A DNA stretch of 64,000 nt from Pandoraea aquatica (GTDB lineage: Bacteria > Pseudomonadota > Gammaproteobacteria > Burkholderiales > Burkholderiaceae): NCBI RefSeq assembly GCF_902459565.1, contig NZ_CABPSN010000003.1, positions 558,001 through 622,000 of the forward strand, in the 5' to 3' direction. The stretch's first letter is position 1. The number at the start of each line of letters is the position of its first letter. The translations under genes were made by a program, and so were the position numbers. Of this stretch, positions 19,269-28,372 are shown one piece after another. Under the pieces are notes generated by a model. The model made no database searches. It had not been told where the DNA came from and saw only the letters and a program-made list of their open reading frames with translations.

Positions 19269-20402
19269 ATGAATGCCTCACTTAAATCCGTAGAATTCGA
19301 GCGCCCCGCATCGAGCGGCGCCACGTGCGTAGCCCATGCCTGGGCGCGTGTCCCGGAGGCGCCGTCGCAGGAGGAACGCGCGGCGCTTAAGGCCAAGATC
19401 AAGCGTTTGCTCGTCGAGCGGGACGCCGTGCTGGTGGCGCACTATTACGTCGACTCCGACCTGCAGGACCTCGCCGAAGAGACCGGCGGCTGCGTGGCCG
19501 ATTCGCTCGAAATGGCGCGTTTCGGCCGAAATCATGCCGCCAAGACGCTCGTGGTGGCCGGCGTGCGTTTCATGGGCGAGACGTCGAAAATTCTCAGTCC
19601 CGAAAAACGCATTTTGATGCCCGATCTCGACGCGACCTGTTCGCTCGATCTGGGCTGCCCGGCAGACGAATTCGCCGCGTTCTGCGATGCGCACCCGGAT
19701 CGCACCGTGGTCGTCTACGCGAATACGAGCGCAGCCGTGAAGGCGCGCGCCGACTGGATGGTGACGTCGTCCATCGGTCTCGAAATCGTGGCGCATCTGC
19801 ACGCGCAGGGTAAGAAGATTCTCTGGGCGCCTGACCGCCATCTGGGCAGCTACGTCCAGAAGCAGACAGGGGCCGACATGCTGCTGTGGCAGGGTGCTTG
19901 TCTCGTGCACGACGAGTTCAAGGGTACCGAACTTGAACTGCTGCGCCGCGAATACCCGAACGCCAAGGTGTTGGTGCACCCGGAGTCGCCGGCGGCGGTC
20001 GTCGAGCTGGCGGACGTCGTGGGTTCGACGTCGCAGATGATCACGGCGGCGCAGACCATGGACGCCACCGAGTTCATCGTGGCCACCGACAACGGCATCC
20101 TGCACAAGATGCGCGCCGCAGCACCGGGCAAGCGCTTTATCGAAGCGCCGACGGCAGGCAACAGCGCCACGTGCAAGAGCTGCGCGCATTGCCCGTGGAT
20201 GGCGATGAACAGCTTGCAGAATCTGGCCGACGTGCTGGAGACCGGGGCGAACGAAATTCACGTCGATCCGGAGATCGGCCGTCGCGCCCATACCTGTATC
20301 GACCGTATGCTGACGTTCGCTGAAGCGCGCAAACAGAATGTGCGCGCCAGCGGTGACTTCGCGCGCGACGGCGCGCTCTTTGCCGGTGTAGGCCCCGCAT
20401 AA
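19269..20402 (+). CDS. nadA: Quinolinate synthase
   Basis: The 377-residue [4Fe-4S] enzyme condenses iminoaspartate with dihydroxyacetone phosphate to quinolinate, the second step of de novo NAD synthesis. The family signatures are [18 protein letters not shown], the SLDLGCPAD cysteine, and [18 protein letters not shown] near the C-terminus carrying another cluster cysteine. The start at 19269 ([10 protein letters not shown]) is chosen because an in-frame TTG further upstream lies inside the preceding terminator. The ribosome site is weak. The stop overlaps nadC by one base (TAATG). Confidence 0.97.
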   Translation: MNASLKSVEFERPASSGATCVAHAWARVPEAPSQEERAALKAKIKRLLVERDAVLVAHYYVDSDLQDLAEETGGCVADSLEMARFGRNHAAKTLVVAGVRFMGETSKILSPEKRILMPDLDATCSLDLGCPADEFAAFCDAHPDRTVVVYANTSAAVKARADWMVTSSIGLEIVAHLHAQGKKILWAPDRHLGSYVQKQTGADMLLWQGACLVHDEFKGTELELLRREYPNAKVLVHPESPAAVVELADVVGSTSQMITAAQTMDATEFIVATDNGILHKMRAAAPGKRFIEAPTAGNSATCKSCAHCPWMAMNSLQNLADVLETGANEIHVDPEIGRRAHTCIDRMLTFAEARKQNVRASGDFARDGALFAGVGPA

Positions 20403-21304
20403 TGACGCAATCGAAAACGTTGAGCACCGCCGAGGCACTCTCTCCCGAATTCGCCGTTTTCGGCGAGCCGATCGAAGCGGCGGTGACGCGCAATGTGCGC
20501 GACGCACTGGATGAGGACATCGGCAGCGGCGACCTGACGGGCCTGCTGGTGCCGTCCGAAGAAATGGCGCATGCGCGCATCATCGTGCGCGAGTCGGCCG
20601 TGCTTTGCGGCGTTCGCTGGTTCGAGCGCTGCATGCAGGGCGTGGACCCGTCCGTACGTGTGCAATGGCATTACCGCGAAGGCGAGCGCATGGCACCGGA
20701 TTCGGTCGTGTGCGACATCCATGGTCCGGCGCGCGCGTTGCTCACGGGTGAGCGCACGTCGATGAACTTCCTTCAGATGCTCTCCGGCGTTGCGACCTCC
20801 GTGCGCCGGTATGCGGATATCGTTGAGGGGACCAAGGCACGCGTGCTCGATACCCGCAAGACGTTGCCTGGCCTGCGTCTCGCACAGAAGTTCGCGGTGC
20901 TCGTCGGCGGTGGGACGAATCAACGACTGGCGCTCTACGACGGCATTCTCATCAAGGAGAACCACATCGCGGCCGCTGGCGGTATCCGTCAGGTGCTCGC
21001 GAACGCCGATCGTCTCGCAGACGGAGCGTCCGTCCAGATCGAAGTGGAGTCGCTCGAAGAGCTAGCGACGGCGCTCGACTGCGGCGCAACGTCGATCCTG
21101 CTCGACAACTTCACGCTGGAAATGATGCGTGAAGCGGCGCGCATTTCGGATGGACGTGCCGTGCTGGAAGCGTCGGGCGGCATCAACCTTGAAACGGTGC
21201 GTGCGATTGCGGAGACGGGCGTCGACCGTATTTCCATCGGTGGGCTGACGAAGGATGTTCGTGCGACCGACTTCTCCATGCGGATTCTGGAGACGGTGGG
21301 GTAA
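20402..21304 (+). CDS. nadC: Nicotinate-nucleotide pyrophosphorylase (quinolinate phosphoribosyltransferase)
   Basis: The 300-residue type II phosphoribosyltransferase converts quinolinate and PRPP to nicotinate mononucleotide and CO2. Visible signatures: ALDEDIGSGDLTG (N-terminal domain), TRKTLPGLRLAQKFAVLVGGGTNQRLALYDGILIKENHI (substrate Arg/Lys-rich loop), LLDNFT, EASGGI and DRISIGGLTKDV in the barrel. It is coupled to nadA by a one-base overlap and followed by a bidirectional terminator shared with nadB, so the three de novo NAD genes are clustered but on two strands. Confidence 0.97.
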   Translation: MTQSKTLSTAEALSPEFAVFGEPIEAAVTRNVRDALDEDIGSGDLTGLLVPSEEMAHARIIVRESAVLCGVRWFERCMQGVDPSVRVQWHYREGERMAPDSVVCDIHGPARALLTGERTSMNFLQMLSGVATSVRRYADIVEGTKARVLDTRKTLPGLRLAQKFAVLVGGGTNQRLALYDGILIKENHIAAAGGIRQVLANADRLADGASVQIEVESLEELATALDCGATSILLDNFTLEMMREAARISDGRAVLEASGGINLETVRAIAETGVDRISIGGLTKDVRATDFSMRILETVG

Positions 21305-21345
21305 GTGTCCCGATTGGATAGTCTGCGCTGACATCGCGTGGCGAA

Positions 21346-21383
21346 CAAAAAGGCCGCAGGTTTTTACCCTGCGGCCTTTTTGT
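21346..21383. terminator. Bidirectional terminator, nadC / nadB
   Basis: AAAAAGGCCGCAGG pairs with CCTGCGGCCTTTTT around a short loop, with A and T tracts on both flanks. It serves nadC (plus) and nadB (minus), which converge here. Confidence 0.92.
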
Positions 21384-21406
21384 TTGCGTGCTCGCGAGCG
21401 CCCGAC

Positions 21407-23011
21407 TTACCGCTTGCGGCGCGGCAGCGCTGGCGAAATCACCGTCGGCAGTGCCTTCGGCAGCGTATCGGGGAAGTCGCGCGAGAAGTGTAGCCCGCGG
21501 CTTTCGCGACGCGACAACGCGCTATCGACGATCAGCGACGCGACGTCGACCAGATTCCGTAGTTCAAGCAAATCCCGGCTGACGCGGAAATTCGCGTAAT
21601 ACTCGGCGATCTCTTCCCGCAGCAAGGCAATACGATGCTGTGCCCGCTCCAGTCGCTTGGTCGTGCGCACGATGCCGACGTAGTTCCACATCATGCGGCG
21701 CAGCTCGTCCCAGTTGTGGGCGACGACAACTTCCTCGTCCGCGTCCGATACGCGGCTTTCGTCCCACGCAGGGGCGTCGATGGCGGGCGGATGTTTGGCT
21801 TCGTCTCGTTGAATATCTTCTGCCGCCGCCTTCCCGAGCACAATGCATTCCAGCAGCGAGTTGCTGGCAAGCCGGTTCGCGCCGTGCAGGCCCGTGTAAG
21901 TCGCTTCGCCGACGGCGTAAAGCCCCGGCAGATCTGTGCGGCCGTGCATATCGGTCACGATCCCGCCGCACGTGTAGTGCGCTGCGGGCACGACCGGAAT
22001 CGGCTGCTTCGTGATGTCGATGCCCAGTTCGGCGCAGCGCGCCAGAATCGTCGGGAAATGCTCGCGCAGGAACTCGGGACTTTGGTGGCTGATGTCGAGA
22101 TACACGCAGTCGAGGCCGTGTTTTTTCATCTCGAAGTCGATGGCGCGGGCCACGATGTCGCGTGGCGCCAGTTCGGCGCGCGGATCGTGTTGCAGCATGA
22201 AGCGGGTACCGTCGGGCAGCACCAATCGGCCGCCTTCGCCGCGCACGGCTTCCGAGATCAGGAACGACTTGGCGTAAGGATGATAGAGGCACGTCGGGTG
22301 GAACTGGATGAACTCCATGTTCGCAATCCGGCAACCCGCGCGTGATGCCATGGCAATGCCGTCGCCGGTAGCCGTATCGGGGTTCGTCGTATAGAGATAG
22401 ACCTTGCCCGCACCGCCGGTGGCCAGCACCGTATGCCGGGCCGTCATCGCATGCACCTCGCCGGTGCCGAGATCCTGAACATACAACCCCTGACAGTGAC
22501 GGCCGGCCGTGGGCGCGTCGTCGGCGCGATCGGAGGTGATCAGATCGACAGCGAAGTGGTTCTCGAAGAGGGTGATGTTCGGGTGCTTGCGCACACGTTC
22601 GGTGAGCGTCGCGATGACAGCATGCCCGGTGGCGTCGGCGGCGTGGATGATGCGTCGGTGGCTATGTCCGCCTTCGCGCGTCAGGTGAAAGCCGAGTTCG
22701 GCATCCGAGTCGCGGGTAAAAGGCACGCCCTGTTCGATGAGCCATTCGATGGCTTCACGACTGTGCTCGACGATGAAACGCGTGGCCGCTTCGTCGCAGA
22801 GTCCTGCGCCGGCGATCAGCGTATCGGCGACATGCTCGTCGACACTGTCGGTCGAATCGAGTACGGCGGCGATGCCGCCCTGTGCCCAGTCGCTTGCACC
22901 TTCGGGCATCGGACGTTTTGCAACGAGTGCCACGCGGCAGGTATTGGCCAGATGCAGGGCGACGGACTGGCCGGCGAGCCCGCTGCCGACGATGACGACA
23001 TCGAAATTCAT
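21407..23011 (-). CDS. nadB: L-aspartate oxidase
   Basis: The 534-residue FAD enzyme oxidises L-aspartate to iminoaspartate, the first step of de novo NAD synthesis. The Rossmann FAD motif VVIVGSGLAGQSVAL sits at residues 4-18. Also visible are QGGIAAV, TREGGHSHRRIIHAADATG (active-site region), HPTCLY, the substrate-binding SEAVRGEGG and GLYAVGEATYTGLHGANRLASNSLLE. The start at 23011 (MNFDVVIV) places the FAD motif at the N-terminus; 32 in-frame upstream codons are not family-like. It converges on nadC. Confidence 0.97.
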   Translation of the reverse strand: MNFDVVIVGSGLAGQSVALHLANTCRVALVAKRPMPEGASDWAQGGIAAVLDSTDSVDEHVADTLIAGAGLCDEAATRFIVEHSREAIEWLIEQGVPFTRDSDAELGFHLTREGGHSHRRIIHAADATGHAVIATLTERVRKHPNITLFENHFAVDLITSDRADDAPTAGRHCQGLYVQDLGTGEVHAMTARHTVLATGGAGKVYLYTTNPDTATGDGIAMASRAGCRIANMEFIQFHPTCLYHPYAKSFLISEAVRGEGGRLVLPDGTRFMLQHDPRAELAPRDIVARAIDFEMKKHGLDCVYLDISHQSPEFLREHFPTILARCAELGIDITKQPIPVVPAAHYTCGGIVTDMHGRTDLPGLYAVGEATYTGLHGANRLASNSLLECIVLGKAAAEDIQRDEAKHPPAIDAPAWDESRVSDADEEVVVAHNWDELRRMMWNYVGIVRTTKRLERAQHRIALLREEIAEYYANFRVSRDLLELRNLVDVASLIVDSALSRRESRGLHFSRDFPDTLPKALPTVISPALPRRKR

Positions 23012-23189
23012 GATACGCGCGGTGTCTGGGATCGACGCGGCGACACTGGCGCGATCCTCGTAATGGGAGAGGAGCCAGTATAGCGAGTCAATACGCGCGT
23101 GGCACATGACCCTATGCGCACATCGGAGAAATTGCGCGTCGGAAGACTACGCATAGCGTAGCGGTGCAATTTTCGGGACGCTCAAACGA

Positions 23190-23215
23190 AAATACCCCGC
23201 CAGAGGCGGGGTACC
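23190..23215 (-). terminator. Intrinsic terminator of rpmB-rpmG
   Basis: On the minus strand TACCCCGCC and GGCGGGGTA form a 9-bp stem with a TCT loop, followed by TTTTCGTTT. It lies about 40 bp after the rpmG stop. Confidence 0.88.
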
Positions 23216-23254
23216 GAACGCAGTAGCAAGCTACCGCGATGAAACCTGTTGATC

Positions 23255-23422
23255 TTATTTGATCTTGGTTTCTTTGTATTCGACGTGCTTACGAGCCACC
23301 GGGTCGAACTTGCTGATAGCCATCTTTTCCGGATGGGTACGCTTGTTCTTGGTGGTCGTGTAGAAATGACCCGTACCTGCGGTCGATTCCAGTTTGATCT
23401 TGTCGCGAGCGCCTTTTGCCAT
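23255..23422 (-). CDS. rpmG: 50S ribosomal protein L33
   Basis: A 55-codon frame reading [18 protein letters not shown] at the start and EYKETKIK at the end is ribosomal protein L33 of the large subunit. It has no CXXC zinc pairs, so it is the zinc-independent form. GAGCT serves as ribosome site. It follows rpmB by 15 bp; rpmB-rpmG is a very widely conserved pair. Confidence 0.97.
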   Translation of the reverse strand: MAKGARDKIKLESTAGTGHFYTTTKNKRTHPEKMAISKFDPVARKHVEYKETKIK

Positions 23423-23437
23423 GATGAGCTCCTAAAC

Positions 23438-23671
23438 TTAGATGGCGTTACGCGAACGCAGGTCCGCGAGAACGGCATCGATGCCGACCTTATCGATCAG
23501 GCGCAAGCCGGCGTTCGAAAGACGCAGACGCACGAAGCGGTTTTCGCTCTCAACCCAGAACCGGCGATTTTGCAAGTTCGGGAGGAAACGACGCTTGGTT
23601 TTGTTATTGGCGTGGGAAACGTTGTTGCCGACCATCGGCGCTTTCCCGGTCACTTGACATACGCGTGCCAT
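23438..23671 (-). CDS. rpmB: 50S ribosomal protein L28
   Basis: The 77-residue product is L28 of the large ribosomal subunit, recognisable by [29 protein letters not shown] and [14 protein letters not shown]. Length is normal. It is the first gene of the rpmB-rpmG operon, with a promoter about 50-90 bp upstream and a shared terminator after rpmG. Confidence 0.98.
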   Translation of the reverse strand: MARVCQVTGKAPMVGNNVSHANNKTKRRFLPNLQNRRFWVESENRFVRLRLSNAGLRLIDKVGIDAVLADLRSRNAI

Positions 23672-23730
23672 GAAGCACTCCTAACCCAGAATTCTGTGTA
23701 AAAAAAGGTGAGTCGAAAAGACAGACCGCG

Positions 23731-23760
23731 ATAATACCACAAAAATCCCAGACAAATCAA
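23731..23760 (-). promoter_or_regulatory. Probable rpmB-rpmG promoter
   Basis: On the minus strand TTGATT (23755-23760) and TATTAT (23731-23736) are separated by 18 bp. The predicted start, near 23724, gives a leader of about 50 nt with T-rich and A-rich segments before the rpmB ribosome site. Confidence 0.5.
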
Positions 23761-23896
23761 TCGCTTTAGTCGATGTAGGACGTGAGTCCCTGGCGGGAAA
23801 CGTCTGTCGGAGATTCGGGGAAGGGACGGAGTATAGCGTAAGCCGGGCCCGAATGCGACCCGGTTGCCAAATTTATGTGCAGGGTGTTGTTCCCCG

Positions 23897-24571
23897 TCAC
23901 AGCTCGCCGCCCTCGGCCATTGAGTAGACGGCGTCTCCTGCCACGATGAAGTGATCGAGCAGACGGATCTCCAGCAGGGCCAGCGCATCGCCCAGCTGGC
24001 GCGTGAGCGCCAGATCGGCCGCGCTTGGCGTCGGGATACCGGACGGATGATTGTGGGCCACGATGATGGCAGCCGCATGAAGATCCAGCGCTGCACGCAC
24101 GATTTCCCTCGGGTAAGCGCATGTCTGCGTGAGGGTGCCTTCGAACATGATGCGTGTGCCGACCAGCCGGTGGGCCGCATCCAGAAACAGGCAGACGAAG
24201 CGCTCGCGAGACATATCTTGTAACGTGAGTCGCAGGTAGTCGCGCACGCGGGTGGGGGAATCGAGCAGGCAACCCGATTGCATGCCCTCGCGCAGCATGC
24301 GACGCGCTATTTCGAGGGCCGCCTGAAATTGCAGGGATTTCGCCTGGCCAAGCCCGGGTATCTGGCGCAGCGTCTCGAACGGGGTGGCGAGCAGGCGGGC
24401 CAGCGAGCCGGTGCGGGTCAGCAACTCGCGCCCGAGTTCGACGGCATTGCGGCCTTGCGAACCGGTGCGCAGCAGGATGGCGAGCAATTCGGCATCGGAG
24501 AGGGCATTCGGCCCGTGGGCCAGCATTTTTTCACGGGGGCGCTCAGTAAGCGGCCAATGGGCGATGGACAT
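23897..24571 (-). CDS. radC: RadC-family JAMM/MPN+ domain protein
   Basis: The 224-residue product has an N-terminal helix-hairpin-helix region (LRQIPGLGQAKSLQFQAALEIARRML, 68-93) and the JAMM metalloprotease-like motif HNHPSG (173-178, with His173, His175, Ser177 and Asp186). RadC was first linked to DNA repair, but that is not supported for the family and the true role is unclear. The start at 24571 begins MSIAHWPLTERPREKML, the normal family N-terminus; 63 in-frame upstream codons are excluded. It is divergent from fkpB. Confidence 0.95.
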   Translation of the reverse strand: MSIAHWPLTERPREKMLAHGPNALSDAELLAILLRTGSQGRNAVELGRELLTRTGSLARLLATPFETLRQIPGLGQAKSLQFQAALEIARRMLREGMQSGCLLDSPTRVRDYLRLTLQDMSRERFVCLFLDAAHRLVGTRIMFEGTLTQTCAYPREIVRAALDLHAAAIIVAHNHPSGIPTPSAADLALTRQLGDALALLEIRLLDHFIVAGDAVYSMAEGGEL

Positions 24572-24758
24572 GACGACTCCAGGATCGGGGACCGATGATT
24601 GGACACGGCCACGCGCATGATCGCGGGTGTCACGGATGACAGGGGAAAGACAAACCGGGAAGCCGCCACGGGAAAATTTCGGGGCGGCTTTGATGGGGAG
24701 CCGGACGCGCAACGCGTCGTCGCTTACAATATTAGCTTGACCTTGCTGTGAGACCCCC

Positions 24759-25214
24759 ATGAGTTCTGTTGCAACCCCCGTGGTTCAAGACAATTCCTAT
24801 CTGACGCTTCACTACCGGATTGGCGCGCCCGACGGCGCGGACATTGTCAACACTTTCGAAGGCACCCCTGCAACGATGCAGCTGGGCGGCGGCCAGATGG
24901 CGCCGACGCTGGAGCAGGCGATGCTGGGCATGACGGTGGGGGAGCGACGCCGCGTCGAGCTGGCGCCGGAGCAGGCCTTCGGCCCGCGCAATCCGGATCT
25001 GCTGCAACGCGTCTCGATGAAGACGCTGCAGGAGAACAGCAACTTCGGGGAAGAATATAGCGTTGGCGATCTGGTCGAGTTCAACGCGCCGAGCGGTGGC
25101 CGCTATGCGGGCATCCTGCGCGAACTGGGCGACGGCTGGGCATTGTTCGACTTCAACCATCCGCTGGCCGGCCAGCCGATCGTGTTCGAAGTCCAGATTA
25201 TCGGCATTCTGTAG
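24759..25214 (+). CDS. fkpB: FKBP-type peptidyl-prolyl cis-trans isomerase (FkpB/SlpA-like)
   Basis: The 151-residue cytoplasmic protein belongs to the SlyD/SlpA branch of FKBP prolyl isomerases: the strand motif [26 protein letters not shown], the chaperone insert-in-flap region (about residues 70-125), and [21 protein letters not shown] at the end. It lacks the His/Cys-rich metal tail of SlyD. It lies 8 bp upstream of ispH. The fkpB-ispH pair is conserved in proteobacteria, which supports the symbol. Confidence 0.92.
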   Translation: MSSVATPVVQDNSYLTLHYRIGAPDGADIVNTFEGTPATMQLGGGQMAPTLEQAMLGMTVGERRRVELAPEQAFGPRNPDLLQRVSMKTLQENSNFGEEYSVGDLVEFNAPSGGRYAGILRELGDGWALFDFNHPLAGQPIVFEVQIIGIL

Positions 25215-25222
25215 GAATCGAA

Positions 25223-26194
25223 ATGAGCGCCACCCAAGTCGTAGCACCGACGCTGTCGGATGCAGAAATCCTGCTGGCTCAGCCGCGCGGCTTTTGCGCG
25301 GGTGTCGACCGCGCGATCGAGATTGTCGAGCGCGCGCTGACGATGTACGGCGCACCGATCTACGTGCGTCACGAAATCGTGCACAACGTGTATGTCGTCG
25401 AGAACCTTCGCAAGAAGGGCGCGATCTTCATCGAAGAGTTGTCCGATGTACCTTCGGGCAACACGCTGATCTTCAGCGCGCACGGTGTCTCGCAAGCGGT
25501 GCGGGCCGAGGCCGAATCGCGCGGCCTGCGCATCTTCGATGCGACTTGCCCGCTCGTGACGAAGGTTCACGTCGAAGTCGCCAAGATGCGCGGACAAGGG
25601 CTCGAGATCATCATGATCGGTCACAAGGGTCACCCCGAAGTGGAAGGCACGATGGGCCAGTCGGGCGAGGGCATGTTCCTCGTCGAGACGATCGAAGATG
25701 TCCTTGCGCTGCAAGTGGCGGACGAAAGCAAGCTGGCTTTCGTGACGCAGACGACGTTGTCGGTCGACGACGCCGCAGAAGTTATCAACGCGCTCAAGAA
25801 GCGCTTCCCGCTGATCACCGAGCCGAAGAAGCAGGACATCTGCTACGCCACGCAGAACCGTCAGGACGCCGTGAAGTTCATGGCCCCGCAGTGCGACGTG
25901 GTCGTGGTCGTCGGCAGCCCGAACAGTTCCAACTCGAACCGTCTGCGTGAAGTGGCCGAGAAGATGGGTGTGCCGGCCTATATGGTGGACTCGCCGGATC
26001 AGCTCAAGCCGGAGTGGTTCGACGGCAAGCGTCGCATCGGTGTGACGGCCGGCGCGTCGGCACCCGAGGTGCTGGCGCAGTCGATCGTGTCGCGTCTGCG
26101 CGAACTGGGCGTCAATCAGGTCAAGGTGCTCGACGGCGTGGAAGAGAACATCGCGTTTCCGCTGCCCAAGGGCCTGACGCAAGTGGCGGGCTAA
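25223..26194 (+). CDS. ispH: 4-hydroxy-3-methylbut-2-enyl diphosphate reductase
   Basis: The 323-residue [4Fe-4S] enzyme catalyses the last step of the MEP isoprenoid pathway, giving IPP and DMAPP. The three cluster cysteines are visible near residues 25 ([11 protein letters not shown]), 109 ([12 protein letters not shown]) and 207 (ICYATQNRQ). The catalytic region TQTTLS and the phosphate-binding SSNSNRL are also present. A strong intrinsic terminator lies about 90 bp downstream. Confidence 0.98.
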   Translation: MSATQVVAPTLSDAEILLAQPRGFCAGVDRAIEIVERALTMYGAPIYVRHEIVHNVYVVENLRKKGAIFIEELSDVPSGNTLIFSAHGVSQAVRAEAESRGLRIFDATCPLVTKVHVEVAKMRGQGLEIIMIGHKGHPEVEGTMGQSGEGMFLVETIEDVLALQVADESKLAFVTQTTLSVDDAAEVINALKKRFPLITEPKKQDICYATQNRQDAVKFMAPQCDVVVVVGSPNSSNSNRLREVAEKMGVPAYMVDSPDQLKPEWFDGKRRIGVTAGASAPEVLAQSIVSRLRELGVNQVKVLDGVEENIAFPLPKGLTQVAG

Positions 26195-26285
26195 ACAGCA
26201 CGCCGGGTTCTTCGGTGCCGCGCCTGCGGTGCACCGAGCACCCACCAGCAAAACTCACGGCTGGCGCTCACGCCGCATGGCCGAC

Positions 26286-26321
26286 AAACCGGGTGCCGTA
26301 CTTCACGGCCCCGGTTTTTTT
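26286..26321 (+). terminator. Intrinsic terminator of fkpB-ispH
   Basis: AAACCGGG-TGCCGT pairs with ACGGC-CCCGGTTT around a short ACTTC loop with one bulge, followed by seven T residues. Confidence 0.88.
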
Positions 26322-26514
26322 ACGCCTGTCGTCTGCCTCGTTCCCTCGCTCCCATCCCGGCTGGCCGAGCCGTCCGCCGCATCAGGCCGCCTGACGTCGC
26401 CAGCATTCGCGTCTGTCCTCCACCTGACGACCCCCCCGCAAAATACGTTGCGGCGTTTTCGCATCGTCGCAGCAAATTTTGCAAAACCCCCGCACGTCCG
26501 AAATTCGGCGTTTT

Positions 26515-26952
26515 AACGTCTCGTCAGCCAAAACCGAATGACATTATTGATAATTCAACGGATATAGAATTAAAGAAAATAAAAGCCGTCTGGATTTCCG
26601 GAATCTAATTATTTATATGCTTGCTTAATTAGAAAGAACCCTCCAAATCAAATAGGCATGCTAATTGCTTATTAGAATGGTATGGCATCCGGGCCCTTGA
26701 ATGGTGCACCGGTTGCACCATAAGGCCGCCCGGGGAGTGGCGCGAGGGCGTGTAAAACCATTCACAAATTCGGGGTTGCGCTTTTGAAAAGTTAGGGTTG
26801 CACAAGTCGGTATAAAACCTTAGTCCTCCATTATGGAAAACCCTGTGGCTATGGGCGTCGCAGCCGCAAAGAATGGAGTTACAATGCGCGCGTTTCGCAT
26901 ACGAAACATCGATTTGGCGTTATTAAATCGCCGACAATCTGGAGATAATCAC
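26515..26952 (+). promoter_or_regulatory. AT-rich upstream region of livK with repeated GGTTGCAC elements
   Basis: The gap between ispH and livK holds no gene. From 26515 to 26690 it is strikingly AT-rich. At 26701-26721 ATGGTGCA and TGCACCAT form a perfect 8-bp inverted repeat around CCGGT. GGTTGC(A/G)C recurs on the plus strand at 26711-26718, 26774-26781 and 26796-26803, the last two 22 bp apart. TATAAA at 26811-26816 is a -10 candidate without a good -35 box, as expected for an activator-dependent promoter. The regulator is unknown. Confidence 0.5.
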
Positions 26953-28161
26953 ATGCAACTCAAGTTCGCGAAGGTACTGCCCGTAGTCGCCGCAGTGACG
27001 CTGCTGGCGGCTTGCGGCCAGAAGGAAGAAAAGCAGGCCGATTCGGGTGCCGCTTCTGCACCTGCCGCGACGACTGCCGCCAGCGGGGGCGGCGATGCGG
27101 TTGTCATTAAGATCGGTCACGTTGCACCGTTGACGGGCCAAATTGCTCACTTGGGCAAAGATAACGAAAATGGTGCACGCCTGGCCATTGAAGAGGCCAA
27201 CAAGGCGGGTCTGACCATCGATGGCAAGCCGGTCAAGCTTGAGCTGGTGGCAGAAGACGACGCTGCCGATCCGAAGACCGCAACGCAGGTTGCCCAGAAG
27301 CTGGTCGACGAGAAGGTTGTCGCCGTGGTGGGCCACTTGAATTCGGGCACGACGATTCCGGCCTCGAAGATCTACAGCGATGCGGGCATCGTGCAGATCT
27401 CGCCGTCGGCGACCAACCCGGCGTACACGCTGCAGGGCTTCAAGACGACCTACCGCGTGGTCGCCACCGACGCGCAGCAGGGCCCGGCACTGGCTAACTA
27501 CGCGACCAAGTCGCTCAACGCCAAGTCGGTTGCCATCGTCGACGACGCTACCGCCTACGGCAAGGGGCTGGCCGACGAGTTCGAGAAGACCGCCAAGGCC
27601 AACGGCCTGAAGGTGCTCTCGCACGACGCGACCAACGACAAGGCCACGGACTTCCGCGCCATTCTGACCAAGATCAAGGGTGAGAAGCCGGACATCATCA
27701 TGTACGGCGGTATGGATGCTACCGGCGGCCCGTTCGCCAAGCAATCGAAGGAACTGGGTATTGGTGCCAAGGTGCTGGCCGGCGACGGCGTGTGTACCGA
27801 CAAGGTGGCCGAACTCGCTGGCGACGCCATCGACAACATCGTCTGCTCGGAAGCGGGTATGGCGCTGTCGAAGATGGAAGGCGGTGCGGACTTCTCGAAG
27901 CGTTACGAAGACCGCTTCAAGCAGCCGATCCAAATCTACGCCCCGTTCACGTATGACGCTGTGAACGTGATCGTCGATGCGATGAAGCGTGCCAACTCGG
28001 CAGACCCGGCCAAGATCCTGGCGGCTATGCCGGCCACGGACTACAAGGGTGTTATCGGCCACATCGCCTTCGACAGCAAGGGCGACATGAAGGAGCCGGT
28101 GATCACGCTCTACAACTACAAGGATAAGAAGAAGAGCGTGCTTGACGTGGTGAAGATGTAA
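26953..28161 (+). CDS. livK: Branched-chain amino acid ABC transporter, periplasmic substrate-binding lipoprotein
   Basis: The 402-residue product begins with a lipoprotein signal peptide ending LLAAC (lipid-modified Cys21), then a Lys/Glu- and Ala/Ser/Thr-rich tether (22-50) and a Leu/Ile/Val-binding type I periplasmic fold: IGHVAPLTGQIAHLGKDNENGARLAIEEAN, VVAVVGHLNSGTTIPASKIY, IQISPSATNP and FKTTYRVVATDAQQG. It captures branched-chain amino acids for LivHMGF. The start at 26953 is supported by GGAG nine bases upstream and by the signal peptide; an ATG 40 codons upstream is in frame but would bury it. livH follows after 211 bp. Confidence 0.95.
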   Translation: MQLKFAKVLPVVAAVTLLAACGQKEEKQADSGAASAPAATTAASGGGDAVVIKIGHVAPLTGQIAHLGKDNENGARLAIEEANKAGLTIDGKPVKLELVAEDDAADPKTATQVAQKLVDEKVVAVVGHLNSGTTIPASKIYSDAGIVQISPSATNPAYTLQGFKTTYRVVATDAQQGPALANYATKSLNAKSVAIVDDATAYGKGLADEFEKTAKANGLKVLSHDATNDKATDFRAILTKIKGEKPDIIMYGGMDATGGPFAKQSKELGIGAKVLAGDGVCTDKVAELAGDAIDNIVCSEAGMALSKMEGGADFSKRYEDRFKQPIQIYAPFTYDAVNVIVDAMKRANSADPAKILAAMPATDYKGVIGHIAFDSKGDMKEPVITLYNYKDKKKSVLDVVKM

Positions 28162-28184
28162 GTCCCGGGCGCTCGCGCCATGAA

Positions 28185-28260
28185 ACGGCACCGCTGCTTA
28201 CCCGTTCGGTGCCGTATCGATATCTGCGGAAAGAGGCCGTGCCTGCATGACGGGCACGGC
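28185..28260 (+). other. Two intercistronic stem-loops between livK and livH
   Basis: ACGGCACC (28185-28192) pairs with GGTGCCGT (28208-28215), and GCCGTGCC (28236-28243) pairs with GGCACGGC (28253-28260). Neither is followed by a T run, so they are not classical terminators. Such hairpins often protect the 3' end of a highly expressed binding-protein message and lower expression of the permease genes. Confidence 0.55.
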
Positions 28261-28372
28261 TCTCCTCCTGACACAGGATTACGCCTCATAACCCGCAGTT
28301 CTCTCGGCCCCCTCGCGCGCCCTATCGGGCAAGCGTGTCGAGAGCCCGTTTCCGGGACAAGGAGTTAGCTTC

